Source of the DNA: Takakia lepidozioides
Taxonomy: Eukaryota; Streptophyta; Takakiopsida; Takakiales; Takakiaceae
Direction of reading: 5' to 3'
Assembly (NCBI GenBank): GCA_030704615.1
Contig: CM060732.1
Location: 34,083,053 to 34,143,052, forward strand
DNA length: 60,000 bases
Shown: one piece after another, positions 10,979 to 22,606 of the stretch
How the letters are laid out: every line of letters begins with the position of its first letter
How positions within the stretch are numbered: position 1 is the stretch's first letter
Translations under genes and position numbers: made by a program
The notes under the pieces: model-generated
Seen by the model: only the letters and a program-made list of their open reading frames with translations
Told to the model about the DNA's origin: nothing
Database searches by the model: none

Positions 10979-13048
10979 ACTGACGTCAACATGGTACCAA
11001 ACACTCTACAGGCTGAACAATTCATCAGACTGACAAGACTAACCACAACAGAGCGCAAAGCACTTAACGACAAAGACAGACGAGGAGACTGAGCACAGTA
11101 CTCACCTGTGCTGCTTCAGGAAACGACCCACATCTTTGTCCATGTCCAAGGCCAGCTTGCGGTTCTTGTTCATAAAGACGCCAGACTTTTTCTTCGCCGG
11201 TCTCTTGGTACTCGGACCCTCCTCGACCTCCTCAGCATGGTCCACGACAGTCCACTTCTTGGCTTTGCCTCTCCCCTGGGAAGCAGGGACAGTTGTAGGC
11301 GGGCTGGATAGAGCAGACAAACGGAGCGCTGCCGGCCTACTTCGCAACAAAGGCTGGTCAGCAGGTTTGTTTACACTTGCTGGACCTGTCTTTGCAGCTT
11401 CGTGGGTCGCATGCGTAGAACTGACCCGCGCATCGGGGGGCGTGCTCACCCCCACACCTTTCTTGGTTGTCGATCCCACGTTTGCAGCATGGGCGGAAGA
11501 TGTCATGTCCTCAGAAGTAGACAGTCTGCCGACGGAGGGACGAACATCCTGTGAGGATACCGAGCAAAATGTCGAATTAGCCCAATTTCACAATGTGCTA
11601 AAACATAAACAACAGTGCTGAAAGAGGAAATAGCACAACGTGCCCAAGGGGTGAGGGAGCAGACTCCATGTAATCTAGCGCTATACCAGACGGTGTCTGC
11701 GCCGCATGTGGTTCCTTGTCAGTGTGCCTGCCAACATGTTCAGTCTGTTGCTCAATGTGGGCAGTCTGCTCGGCCGCCGGTTCTTTGTCAGTCCTTTCGT
11801 CTGTGAACTGTGCAGTCTGCTGGCAACTTTGCGGTTCAGTCTCTTTCTCAATGTGGGCAATGTGCTCGGTGGCAGGTTGGTCGTCAGTCCTTCCCTCTGT
11901 GAAGTGTGCAGTGTGCTGGTCAGGCCGTGCAATCTGAACTGTGCAGTCAGAGCTGAGCTGTGCAGTCTGCCGTTCCGAGCCATCCTGGTCAGTCCTTCCA
12001 TCTGTGACCTGTGCAGTCTGCTGGTTAGTCTGCGGTTCAGTCTGCTCATCAATGAAGACAGTATGCTGCCCCGCCACAGGTTGCTCGGCAGTCCTTCCAT
12101 GTGTCCACTGTTCAGTGTGCTGGTCAGTCTGGTAGACAGCCGGTTGGGTGTTCGGATCTCCATGGATTTGGGAAACATCAAGAACATGTATGGAAGACCC
12201 ACCGGCAATTGCTTCCTCAGACTCTTCTGTAAGATCTATGATACGGTTTTGCGTTCCCAGATTGAGTTCGGTCATCACGTAAGACTCATCTATGGCTTTC
12301 GCCAGTCATAGAATGCAGGCCACGAGGAGCTGGATAAGAATGCTTTACGGTGACCTGATGATGTCGTCAGTGAATGTGCCTGGGGAAAAGTGGACTCGGT
12401 CAAAACACTCATACTGGCAGATCCAAAAACATGTTGTTGGGAACTCAGCAGAAATTCAGGGTCCCGGTGAGGCCAGTGCATCCGAGTCTGTTGCACAATC
12501 CAGGGAACAGACTGGCTGTTAGTCTCCTGGATAGTCTGCTCGGCCATCTGTTGAGTGGGTTCGCTAGTGTGCTGCACAGTTTGCTGAGGGGCAATCTGCT
12601 GGCTGGATTCGTCGGTTTGCTGCACGGTCTGCTGTACAGTTTGCTGAGGGGCAGTCTGGTGGCCATGTTCGCTGGTCTGCTACACAGTCGGCTGAGGGGC
12701 AGTCTGTTGACCGGTCTGTTCTCCGGTCTGCTGCAAAGTCTGCAAAGTTCGCTGCCCGCTCAGTACTGTTTGCATATACTGAGTATGTGTGTGCGGGGCA
12801 GTCTGCTGGGAGTGATCCGGCCTATTACCCGGGACGGTCTGGTGCACATGCTCAGTCTCCAGCACTTGGGCAGTCTGCCCACATGTGTCGTGGGGAATAT
12901 GTTGTTCGACATTCTCGTGGCCAGTCTGTTGGACAGTCTCCCAAACTCCTTGTAAAGCCAAGACAAGGTCCCTTGCACCTCTGGCAAAAGAGTCAAAAGC
13001 AGCCTGCACTTGCTTGTCTCCCAGATCAACTTGCCTTGCAACACATGT
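10979..13048. repeat. AGTC-repeat-rich interior of the MULE second gene
   Basis: From about 11600 to 12960 the sequence is dominated by degenerate units such as CAGTCTGCTGG and GTCAGTCCTTCC, in sense or antisense. Long minus-strand frames rich in QQTA/QTDE arise from them. A cleaner exon (11107-11506, basic, with KKWTVVDHAEEVEEGPSTKR) ends at a good GT donor (CAG|GTGAGTACT on the minus strand). Confidence 0.5.
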
Positions 13049-13277
13049 TTATGCAAATGTGAACTTGTAAAAAAGTTGGCAAAAGAAATTGAGCTGAAAC
13101 ACGAAAGTTGCCCATAACATTTTACCTTCCAAGAGATTTCCAACGAGGTCAATGTCCTTGATTTGCCGGCACAGGCATGGTCCATCGAGATGAGCAATGG
13201 CGCCAATGCGGTCTTCAGTTGGGATCCCACACCACAGGACTTTGAAGACATTGGGATTCTGCAAAACAATGTCGAAT

Positions 13278-13306
13278 CACTACAACAGATTGCGGCTTTT
13301 ATGACT
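13278..13306 (+). repeat. CACTA left terminal inverted repeat
   Basis: About 28 bp, pairing with 18258-18285 with two mismatches (G/A at position 11 and a substitution near 25). It begins with the diagnostic CACTA. Confidence 0.5.
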
Positions 13307-13729
13307 CCCATGGGTGCGCAGTCATGACAGATTTGTGGCAGAAATGCCATTTGCAGTCGTAAAATGCTTTTGAAGTCGTAATGCAGGTCTGGAGAAGGCG
13401 TATATGCGACTGCATGGCTTCGGACTCTGTGCAACACAGGTCAAACATGTTTGACCACGAATATTGGCATGGCAGATATGACTACCAGTCATGGTCATGG
13501 CTACACTAGAATGACGTGTGCATATTGCAAGACAGACATATGACTTCATGACTCTCACTCTAATGCATTATGCCAGATTATCACATGGATGAATCACTGA
13601 CTACACGTGTCGACACATGCTTTTCTGGTTATATATATAATATATGAGTAAATATATCTTAAAAAAACGGAGACTCTTACCACTAGAATGAATTAAAAAA
13701 ACCCAAAAAAAACAAATATTTAAAAAAAA

Positions 13730-13950
13730 TCACATCGGCTGGTAAGTGCACAGTGTGTCGCCCTTGTGGTTTGGGGTTCAAACCCGCTGCCCTTATCCCG
13801 TGTGTGGGATTGTTCGAGACGGTATGTCTTGACGTTGATCGTCCTGTAGGTCTTATGGCCCATAAATGAAGGCGGGTGAATTTCCCCCTCCTCAAGGGCT
13901 TGTGGTTTCCTTTAAGAAAAAAAAAAGAAAAAAAATCAAAAAGGGGCTTT
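13730..13950 (+). mobile_element. tRNA-derived SINE inside the CACTA element
   Basis: A pol III-like A box (GGCTGGTAAGTGCAC) and B box (GGTTCAAACCC, about 13776) are followed by a body and an A-rich tail ending near 13950. Possible AAAAAAAATCA duplications flank it, but the A-rich context makes them uncertain. Confidence 0.5.
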
Positions 13951-14256
13951 TAGGGTTTACAAAAAGGTTAAAAAACTTAAAAAGTTGCCCATCACAGTAG
14001 CGTGAACAGACTTAGAGCGAGCGGGAGGGAGAGAGAGAGAGGGTTGGGACTTAGAGCGAGCGAGCGGGAGAGAGGGCAAACATGCATGGGAGGCCCGCAG
14101 TTGGATCAACCTTCGCATCTGGAGCAAGCAACCCTAGAAACGCTAGGGTATGTGTGCGAGGAGGTTTCGGTTGGGAGCCCGCCGTTCTTGGGAGAGTCAG
14201 CTTCGTCTTAGCAGGCCGTGTTTCAATCTCTACCCGCTTCGGCCCTGATTTTACAG

Positions 14257-14323
14257 CACGGAGCAGAGCTGGCATGAGTTTCTAAAAGATCCTTCACGAT
14301 GGTGGGACAACCGCAATCGCAAG
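14257..14323 (+). pseudogene. OSB-type PDF-motif exon fragment (WWDNR half)
   Basis: Between an AG acceptor and a GT donor the frame reads SWHEFLKDPSRWWDNRNRK, the first half of the PDF motif of plant organellar single-stranded DNA-binding (OSB) proteins. A decayed second copy lies about 430 bp on (14700-14757) as part of a direct repeat. It is a captured exon inside the CACTA element. Confidence 0.5.
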
Positions 14324-15882
14324 GTGTGGCTTTTTCTTAATGTACGATGTGAAGAAGTTTGTCCATCCTGCAAATGTGGGTTGGCTCTCCTGTTAGTACC
14401 ATGATTTGGTATTCTTCCTGATGTTTACAAGGTTCTTGGGAGAGTTAGCTTGGTCTTAGTAGGCCGTGTTTCAATCTCTGCCCACTCAGCTGCACTGTGG
14501 TGGTTCTCACTGACCAATCCGACATTACCTAACTACAGACACAAGCAGCACACACTAGAGGTCATCTTGGGTTCATGTTCAGTCAAATCCTCCATGGGTC
14601 ATGACACAAGGTCGAGGACAATGTGGTGAGGGCACCTTCTTCTTCGACCTATTTCAGCCTATTTTGCCCTCTCATCAGACTCGGCCCTGAATTTGAATCA
14701 TGGAGCAGAGCTGGCATGAGTTTTTTTAAGATCCTTCACACCGCAATCGCAAGGTGTGGTTTTTTTTTAATGTACGATGTGCAGAATTTTGTCCATCCTG
14801 CAAATGTGGGTTGTTGGCTCCTGTTAGTACCATGATTTGATATTCTTCCTGATGTTTACAAGGTTCTTGGGAGAGTCAGCTTGGTCTTAGCAGACCGTGT
14901 TTCAAAGTCTGCCTGCTCAGCTGCACCGTGGTGCAGGTTCTCATTGACCAATCCGACATTACCTGACTACAGACACAAGCATCACACACAAGGTCAAATC
15001 CTCCATGGGTCATGACACAAGGTCAAGGACAGTGTGGTGAGGGCACCTTCTTCTTCGACCTATTTCAGCATGTTTTGCCCTCTCATCAGACGCCCTGAGA
15101 TGCATATTGAATTTTGTAAGTTAGCTCATTGCTCGTTGATAAGTAGGGTTGGGGGTGTTTGCTGGAACAATTCTAGGCTGTCATTGTCAGCTGCTAGCAG
15201 GAAGGCAAGGATGTATGCATAGATAGCTGAAGGATTTTGTGCAGAGGCATAGATAGCTGAAGGAGCAGGGATAGAGTGTGGGCCCAAATTCGTCCAAGAG
15301 GGCCGGATTTCAAGCTCCATTATTTCAGTGTCATCCATTCAGCCAGGGATTTCCTGGTGACATTGCCAAGGCTTTACTCGCAACACGATGCTTGTAAAGC
15401 TTCCTTAGCTTGAATGCTGATTATGCTTGAATTATTAGGTTTGTAAAGCCAGTTTTGAAATTTTCATGGTAATCAGCTCTCTTGAAAATCTGTAGGTTGC
15501 AAGCCATTTACAGCGGGCCGTGGGTGGACTGGAAGACAGCCATTGAAAGTCCTGGTGCAAGTTAATACCAGTGGAGAGCAGAATAAGCTTCATATGCCCT
15601 TTTGGTGCTAGTTATCTTCATGTATGGTACTGTTGAACACCAACAATCTTTTGGTGAGATTCTGTCTTGGTGCACATGTCTGATAAAGAAAGACGGTAAT
15701 GTTTGTTCTGAAACCTGAAGGCGTGAAATGATTCAACACAACAAGAGCATTACGCGTGTCACAGTACAAGCTGTAAGAAAGCAAGAGATACATAGTTATA
15801 CAGTCAAACAGACAACTATCAGTTTCTGTGGAATCTCTTGCCAATGGCAGGATGGGTTGGGAATAGCCAAGTCAGGAGGTGA

Positions 15883-16320
15883 ATGCCTGTCAAATTACCA
15901 CATGTCCTTTTGAACACTGCCCCTGCCCTGGTGGACATGTACGCCAATTGTGGGTGCATTGAGGATGCAAAGGGAGTGTTCAACACTGTGGCTGAACGAG
16001 ATGTGGTGTCGTGGAGTGCGATGCTTGCTGGGTATGCACAGCTGGGGTGCGGGATGGAGGCTCCAACCTTTGAGAAAATGATGGGGGAAGGGGTGAAGGC
16101 CGCCGACATAACGTTTGTGTGCGTTTGCAGTGCGTCTGCAGCCCTGGAAAAGGGCAAAGAGATCCCTGGTGACATCATCAAATCTGCAATTGTACCAGAT
16201 GTCATCCTGAACATGGCTCTGGTGGCCATGTATGCTAAATGTGGGAGCATTGAGGATGCCAAGGGAGTGTTCAACACTATGGCTGAACTAGATGTGGTGT
16301 CGTGGATGCGATGCTTGAAG
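15883..16320 (+). pseudogene. PPR gene fragment captured by the CACTA element
   Basis: Two and a half PPR units are recognisable (LVDMYANCGCIEDAKGVF, ERDVVSWSAMLAGYAQ, LVAMYAKCGSIEDAKGVF), with typical L/S-type spacing. The segment has no N-terminus, E domain or DYW domain and runs into OSB-like sequence after about 16320. Closely similar units occur in the intact PPR gene at 34368-36695. Confidence 0.5.
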
Positions 16321-16525
16321 GGTGTGCAGAGCAGGAGCGCGGGATGGGGCTTTGGACACCTGAAAGCAAATGATAGAGAAAAGGATGAAGGTACCTTCTT
16401 CAACATATTTCACCCTGTTTTCCCTGCTAGTGTTTGCTTTGACAATTCTAGGCTGTCATTGTCAGCTGCTAGCAGCAAGGCGAGGATGTATGCATGATTT
16501 GTGCAGAGGCATGGATAGCTGAAGG

Positions 16526-16743
16526 AGCAGGGATTTCGTGTGGGTCCAGATTCATCCAAGAAGGCCAGATTTCAAGCACAAGATTACCTGTGATTCCCTG
16601 TGGATCAATAGCTACAAGAAACCTGCATGGGTAGATGGTCAACTGAGAGCAGCGGCACAAGTGATAAAATCAGGCACTGCTAATGAAGGCATCTTCTTCA
16701 ACACATTTCACCCTGTTTTTCCCTCTTATCAGAATCGGCCCTA
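16526..16743 (+). pseudogene. OSB-type PDF-motif exon fragment (PDFKHK half and C-terminus)
   Basis: The frame reads RRPDFKHKITCDSLWINSYK then KPAWVDGQL and ends in a stop. This is the second half of an OSB PDF motif. It matches the minus-strand exon at 37167-37388 in order and length. Related pieces lie at about 15270-15330 (IRPRGPDFKL) and in repeated flanks at 15155-15335, 16430-16600 and 16995-17115. Confidence 0.5.
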
Positions 16744-17836
16744 AATTTACATGTTCAATTCTGCAAGTTAGCTGGTTGAGTGAATCTAGTTTGGAGTGAC
16801 TTTGACATGATACTGCCAATGTGACAACAGGAAAGTGTCAAAAAATAGGTAACAGAGATGAGGAGAAGCTATGGAATGAATACTTATCTGAGCCCAGTCA
16901 CTGATGGGTCAACCGGGGCAGAAAGGTGAATGCCTGCTACATTTCAGAGAGTAGCAGACGCAATTCAGCATAGGAACTAGTGTGCTACGCTGAGTTGGGT
17001 GTTTCCTAGAACAAATGTAGGCTGTCATTGTCAGCTGCTAGCAGCAAGGCAAGGATGAATGCTTGATTTGTGCAGAGGCATGGATAGCTGAAGGAATAGA
17101 GATAGAGTGTGGGTGACGCAGGGTGCTGGGCAATGGGCAAGATGTCTTTGTATAAACGTGAGTGACCTTCCTATCATCCTGGGTTTCATTTTTAGTGCAT
17201 GTTTCTTTGTGAAGTATCTGACGACTTCGCCAATACACACCAACCTTTTTGCTTTGGTTTGTTTAGGACATGGGATAGAAGTTACCATAAACAACACTGG
17301 CATTGGTTTTTCATATATGGTATTAGATAATTCTCTTAATTGTTTCCGCCTTGGCAGGTTGCTCAGTGACCTTCCCTGGACGCTTTGGAGTATAGCGAGT
17401 GAGTGTCTCACAATGCAATATTGGTTGGTGCATCTTATGCAAGAACTTGGAAAACAAACAAATGTCCTTGCTGTAGTAATTCTTAAAGCCATGCAAGCCG
17501 TTTTTGATGGGTTGCAGATTGATGGAATACATGAGTAGTTAGAAGATTCTGGGTGAACACTTTTCAAAGTTATAGTTAGACAAAATAATTCACATGAGAA
17601 CATGCGACTATTTAATGTATTTTTAGATCGCAACAAAAATGATAATGATAAATAGATTGGTAAATAGAGATGGTATGCAATCTCTTGGTTTTGCTCAGCT
17701 TGTTGCAGTTATGTCTTGCTGCCTTGTTCTCTTTGTATTATATATTATATTTCATTGTTGTAATAGACATGTACATGACTGCTATCATAGTCATAATAAT
17801 GACTACATCTATTTTCACTCTCCAATAGTACTACAC

Positions 17837-18143
17837 CACGTGGCAGAAATACAAATATGTAAAAAAATAGCAATACACCCCAAAAAAACACCCATCATGA
17901 CACATGTCAATCTGCTGATGGACCACGTGTAAAAACTGCAACGCGCCACGTGTTGCAACCGGATTAGCACACCCGTAGTCATAGTTCGCAGTCATGGAGA
18001 GCTAAACACTCTGCCACGTGTCATTTCCTACATCGAGCACGTGCCACTCTTGCACAGCCGCTGACATGGACTACACTGTCCGTTCAGTCATTCAGTAAAG
18101 CCAGCGTGTATGACTACCCCCACAGCTACTCTGACGCCACGTG
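17837..18143. promoter_or_regulatory. Cluster of six CACGTG (G-box) palindromes in the CACTA right end
   Basis: CACGTG occurs at 17837, 17924, 17947, 18015, 18038 and 18138, mostly as CCACGTGT. G-boxes bind plant bZIP and bHLH factors. Here they lie in the subterminal region, so they may instead be transposase sites. No function can be assigned from sequence alone. Confidence 0.5.
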
Positions 18144-20556
18144 ACAGCCAGCCTGGAGAGTCATATCTGCCATGTCACAACTGACTAGGTCTTTACGTCT
18201 GCAGAGTCAGGAAGTCGTAAATGGCTTCCATGACTGCATTTGCAGTCATAACACAGAGACGTAAAAGCCGCAATTTGTTGTAGTGAATACTGCTCGCTCC
18301 ATCACCAATGCAAACCAGTGCAATGCGTCATCCACCACAAACTTCTGTGAATGGTCTGTTCCATGGAGTAAGTCCATCCTCAAACTATGCAGATCCTTCA
18401 TCAACTTGTTGTATGAGCGGAAATTGCCAAATTGCATCCATCTGTGTTGTAGGAAGGAAGCTGCCATGCGCTCAAAGTCCTCATCAGTCAATCCGAACAA
18501 GTGCTTTCTTCGCACCCCAAAGGTTGGATGTGCCATAGGCATATGTCTGAGGTCTTCAGGCCATGGGTCATCCATGAGAATCAGCTGCACAAGTAGAGGC
18601 GGCGCATTTTGGTCGCTTGTGGCTTCAATAGCAACAGCAGAGGCGGCTTCTAGAACATGGTTGGCTTCCTCAATAGAAAACTCCATGGAATAATGAAAGG
18701 GTACAAATGACCACCGGTGGTCCGCAACAATCCGGTGGAGCTCATTATGCCAATCCAAATGGGGTTTAATTTCTCCCACCCTAAGCCGGGGAAGTGTGAG
18801 GTCTTCAGCTTCGGGTCGAATTACCGGTGATGGCGATCGCCAAACTGCAAAAAGCGCCGTGCTATGTGAGAGAAAGGCAGTCTGCTGGTCCGCAGTCTGT
18901 TGGATGACAGGACTTCCCATTGGCATGGGCTGCATGATGGGCCTCCTGGAGAGGAGTCTGCAGGATGACAGGCTGCTCGTTGGGAGTCTGTTGGATGACA
19001 GGCTGCTGAACGGGAGTCTGCTGGATGATGGCCTGCTGAATATGAGTTTGCTGGATGGCAGACTCGGCTGTCCCAGACGCATTCCCCCCCGACGCGTCTT
19101 TGAATATATAATGCCGCTATAGCAGCAGATGACCCATGATACTTCAATAATATGTACTCTCGTACGCGGTCCACTTTCGCACGCATTGCAGTCGCTTGTA
19201 AAGGAGCATCATTGCTAGGTATCCGCCAAGCCTGAATGGCCCTACGAATAGAAACACGTTCATCCTGGTACACGGCAGAGAACTTCGACGTCAGGAACAT
19301 GGACGTGGACTCTATATTCACCTCATGCAGCGGGACTGGACTCACAGACCAGCAGACTGTAACGTGCGTACGTAGGGTGGAGGCAATTAGTAGACTATAC
19401 CAGTGGACTGGACCAGCGGACTGACAAACGGACTCAGTAAGTAATGCAGCGATATAAAATAGACTAACTGACAAGCGGAGTGAGCCAGCGGACTGAGGAG
19501 AGAACGCAGCGGACTGACCAGACTGAATAGGCAACGTGACCCTGATGATGGACTCAAACAGCACAGAGAACAGACTGGGCGGTTAGACTGACCATTACCT
19601 CCTCTACTTTATCATCGTCATCTTCATCTTCAAAGCTGTTCAACCAGTTCTTTTCCGCCTGTCGGATGAATGTGCGTAGCAGACCTGACTGGGCAACTCT
19701 GTAGAAATAATGGAAGAAGTCTGGATCCCCAATTGGTGGGCATTCTGGTGGGAAAAACCCAAAGTCAACGAGGCGCAATGTGCCAGGGCAGACTGGCCCT
19801 TCAGTGCTCTGTTGAGTTTTGGTTTTGACCCTAAACGATGGCATGGGTCGCGATATTTGTGTGAGTCTGCTGCCGAGTCTGGTCAGACAAGTCAATGTCC
19901 ACTGGACTTGTCACCCCTTCCAGGCCTTGAGCAGATTCACTTTCAGTATCAGTACTGATGGTGTGGGTCTGCCGCCTAGGACGGGGTTCAGTCTGTTGCG
20001 TGGATTTTGCCCTTGCCTCGCAAACAGACCTTGCAGCCTTCTCCTTTTTTTGCCTCTCCTTTTTTTGGGCCCCATCACTCAGTTTACGTTTTCTGGGAGC
20101 GTCCGACGTTCCCTGCACTTGCAAATCCTCCATTGACGGGCCACCACAATGGACGCCATACCATGCGCGCACTTCGTCTAATTCCAAAGTGCGGGGGTTA
20201 AGCACTGATCCACGCAAGGCGCATTGTGGCCTCTTTGACAATCGACATTTCTTTCAGTATCGGCCAAGGCTTGAAATCCCGTGGAATCATTGCAACAGTC
20301 TCCTTGCAAACCCGTGTCAACTCAATGCCGATTTAGTTGGATTTTGTCCTTGATTACCTCTTCACAGAGGGACAGAAGAGCTTGTCCTTCTGCCATTCGA
20401 GTTTTTGGGTTTCCGGGCGCGGAGGTCTACAAATGCTTCCACTATTTTATGATCAAACTCGTCTGGTGAGTACCAGTACCTTCGCTCCTTCTTCAGTCTG
20501 GTTTGGTGCACAAAATCCACCCAGTCCGCTCCACCTTTTTCAGAAGCATCCTCCAT

Positions 20557-22272
20557 CGCTGTAGAATGAAACGAAGGTGCAAGGACAATGAGCGACAGAG
20601 CGACAGATATAAGTCCTATGAAAAGACTCACCCTAAGCAAGAAGAGGACACAGAATGGAATGGAAACACCGCAGCAAGTGAGAACCTCACCGAGCCGATG
20701 AACTTCGAGTTGTTACGAAGGCGAGCGTGTTTGCGACGGTTCGCGGCTCACCGCGACTCTCCACACCTGGGGAAAAACAGGTCGTCTTTCGTTACGGTGA
20801 TGGAAACGCAAAGAGGAAAACAAAACAGTGCAAAACTGTGCGAAGAAACAGGCGCGAAGAGAAAGGAGTCGATCGCACAGGGAACATGAGAAGAAAGTAG
20901 AAGTAGAAGGGGGAAAGCGGGCATGGCACTGCCAACGTGGCGCGATTTCACAGGCGCCAACTATCTGCCGTCATCGCATTGAATACGTCCACCGAACGAA
21001 CGCATCATACTAAATTCATCCACGCTCCTCGCAAGTGCAGCAGACTTATTTCCCATCGGGCCGAGAGTCCAGCGGACTGCCAGTCCAGCGAACTATTCGC
21101 TTTGCTGAGGCGAAGCGGCTTCATATTGGAGGCACTTCCCTGCCAGCGGAATGAAGACAAAAGAGAGTAAGGGGAGAACAGGAAAGTCGAACACACCCAT
21201 TGCGAACAGACTCGCGGCACAACAGACTGATGCATGCACAGTCCAACAGACTGATATCCATAGAGGAGAACTGTCCAACAGACGGACATTTCGCCAGACT
21301 GGCAGGAGAACAAGCCAAAAGACTGACCGGAGGGAAAATAAGAAGTCAAACAGACTTAGTGCAACAGACTTCCGACACAACAGACTGACAAATTCACAAG
21401 TGCAACAGACTGATATCCCAACAGACGGACTTCCAGCAGACCGCTTCCAAATGGATTGTTATGCACGCGATAAGGGGAATATCCGAAGCACTGACGGGCC
21501 AGCGGACCCACTGTGAACAGACTCGCGACACAACGGACCTCAAACATCCACGCGCATTTGCAGATGCAATTGTCTCAGACATCTCCCGTCGTGGCTCAGA
21601 CATCTGCATTCAGCAGGTGCGTGTGGATGTTTGAGGACCTTACGACTGGATGGTGTTCCGTGACGACTCAAATTGCTTTTTTGTGCTGCCATCCCTTATA
21701 TAATACCATGTGGATCCATCACAAAGCTGGGTTTCTTCATATTCTCGACCATTTTCCACAACTTATGCACGACGGATGCAAGCCGCTATACTTGGTCACA
21801 TAAACAGTCCCATCGTCCGATACGAAATCTGCAATACACGCTCCCATGTGCAGACGCTTCCACCATTTTCGCGCCCATGTTACCCATGGGTTCATTTAAC
21901 GAACTAAACTTGTGAAGGCTCTTATGAGGGATGCAGTACAAAGGGGCTAAACGTATCATGATGGATCACAAGCAGAGGACGTTATCGACGACAGATGTCC
22001 GCATTTTCCATATTTATGACATAGAACCAAACCATAAAACGAAGGTTCCCGAAAGCACAACAAGAAGGCAAAAATAGTGGAAGCATATGCACGATGGTGG
22101 CTGTAGTGCCGAGACAGTCCTCTCATGTTCAAGCACACGCTTCATCATCATCATGAACATCGCGCGCAAAAGAGGAACAGTCGCGTGCATGGAAACGCCT
22201 ACCGCAACATCGGACAACAAACAGCCGTCAAAAGAGAGCGGCCGGGATTTGGTGGGAAGCATTGCCATTTTC
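20557..22272. other. MULE right subterminal region
   Basis: Upstream (minus strand) of the second MULE gene. It probably contains that gene's promoter. From 21050 to 21540 it is rich in AACAGACTGACAGAC-like units, the antisense form of the element's motif. I see no other gene. Confidence 0.5.
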
Positions 22273-22606
22273 GCAGCCCTAAAAATGGAGGGCTCGGATG
22301 GGTTATGGGAATGGACGGTGGCGATCCTGTGCCGTCAGCGGACTGGATGGCAGGGGACTGGCCAGCGGACTGGCGGGCAGACTGGCGGACTGGCAGACTG
22401 CTGGGCAACGGACTCATGGGCGGGGACTGGCCGCGCGGCGGACGGGGGCGCGGGCGCGGTTGCTGCAGCCGCACCCACGGCTGGGCGACGCGCGCGCAGC
22501 GGCGGGCGGGCGGGCGGGGTGCTGGGGAGCCGGGCGTCCGTGCGCGGGGCCCACCGGCCACATCGCACGTGCCCATTGAAGACCCTATTATCTTAAAATG
22601 AGAGGC
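22273..22606 (-). repeat. MULE right terminal inverted repeat
   Basis: About 334 bp, the inverse of 5367-5690, ending ...ATCTTAAAATGAGAGGC. Small length differences fall in GC-rich and AGTC-repeat segments. Confidence 0.5.

Larger units (their letters stand above)
13278..18285. mobile_element. 5.0-kb nested CACTA (En/Spm-type) element, non-autonomous, with host-gene fragments
   Basis: The left end is CACTACAACAGATTGCGGCT and the right end is its inverse, AGCCGCAATTTGTTGTAGTG, flanked by a 3-bp AAT duplication (13275-13277 and 18286-18288). Subterminal regions of 200-300 bp carry repeated AGTCAT/AGTCGTAA motifs in both orientations, as expected for transposase-binding arrays. No TNP2-like transposase frame is visible. 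The interior has 410-430-bp direct repeats (14250-15080), OSB and PPR gene fragments, and a SINE. Removing 13278-18288 (element plus one TSD copy) restores a continuous reading frame in the surrounding MULE gene, so the junctions are firm. Confidence 0.5.
9935..20556 (-). pseudogene. Minus-strand MULE gene with Ulp1/C48-like C-terminus, interrupted by a CACTA element
   Basis: Coding-looking exons run from an N-terminal block starting MEDASEKGGADWVDFVHQ (from 20556) through segments at 19608-19895, about 19130-19330, 18289-18790, 13049-13277, 11107-11506 and 10557-10967, to the terminal exon 9935-10288. The last exon holds PDVPQQPFSWECGFYVM, resembling the Q-x6-C core of Ulp1/SENP cysteine proteases (usually DCG), and the preceding exon ends DFILVPIGDE, like the strand before the catalytic His. 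I could not find the HW segment between 10300 and 10550. Intervening parts are full of AGTC-type repeats, which create spurious Gln/Thr-rich frames. The N-terminal half is unrecognised. A CACTA element splits the exon at 13277/18289, so this copy is probably non-functional. A short frame break also seems present near 20310. Confidence 0.5.
5367..22606. mobile_element. 17.24-kb Mutator-like element (MULE) carrying a transposase and a Ulp1-like gene
   Basis: The ends begin and finish with GCCTCTCATTTTAAGATAAT in inverted orientation, flanked by an exact 9-bp duplication. The element holds a mudrA-like transposase on the plus strand (5835-9059). Convergent to it is a long minus-strand gene (about 20556 to 9935) with a C48-like protease end, recalling the convergent layout of classical Mu and the ULP-carrying Kaonashi-type MULEs. 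About 5 kb of its length is a nested CACTA element. Without that it would be about 12.2 kb. The perfect TSD and near-identical TIRs suggest recent movement, although the transposase frame shows two breaks. Confidence 0.5.

Noticed and set aside
11598-13009. Long Gln/Thr-rich minus-strand reading frames (for example 11598-12278 and 12680-13009)
   Set aside because: They follow the short AGTC repeat through several frames and on both strands, so their openness comes from the repeat composition. Only segments with non-repeat sequence and splice sites were kept.
13740-13800. tRNA gene
   Set aside because: A and B boxes are present but no closed cloverleaf. An A-rich tail marks it as a SINE. The same applies to 49032 and 56541.
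17031-17636. Possible CACTA transposase frame (201 codons, minus)
   Set aside because: No TNP2/DDE motif, Cys-rich low-complexity look, and an overlapping open frame on the other strand.
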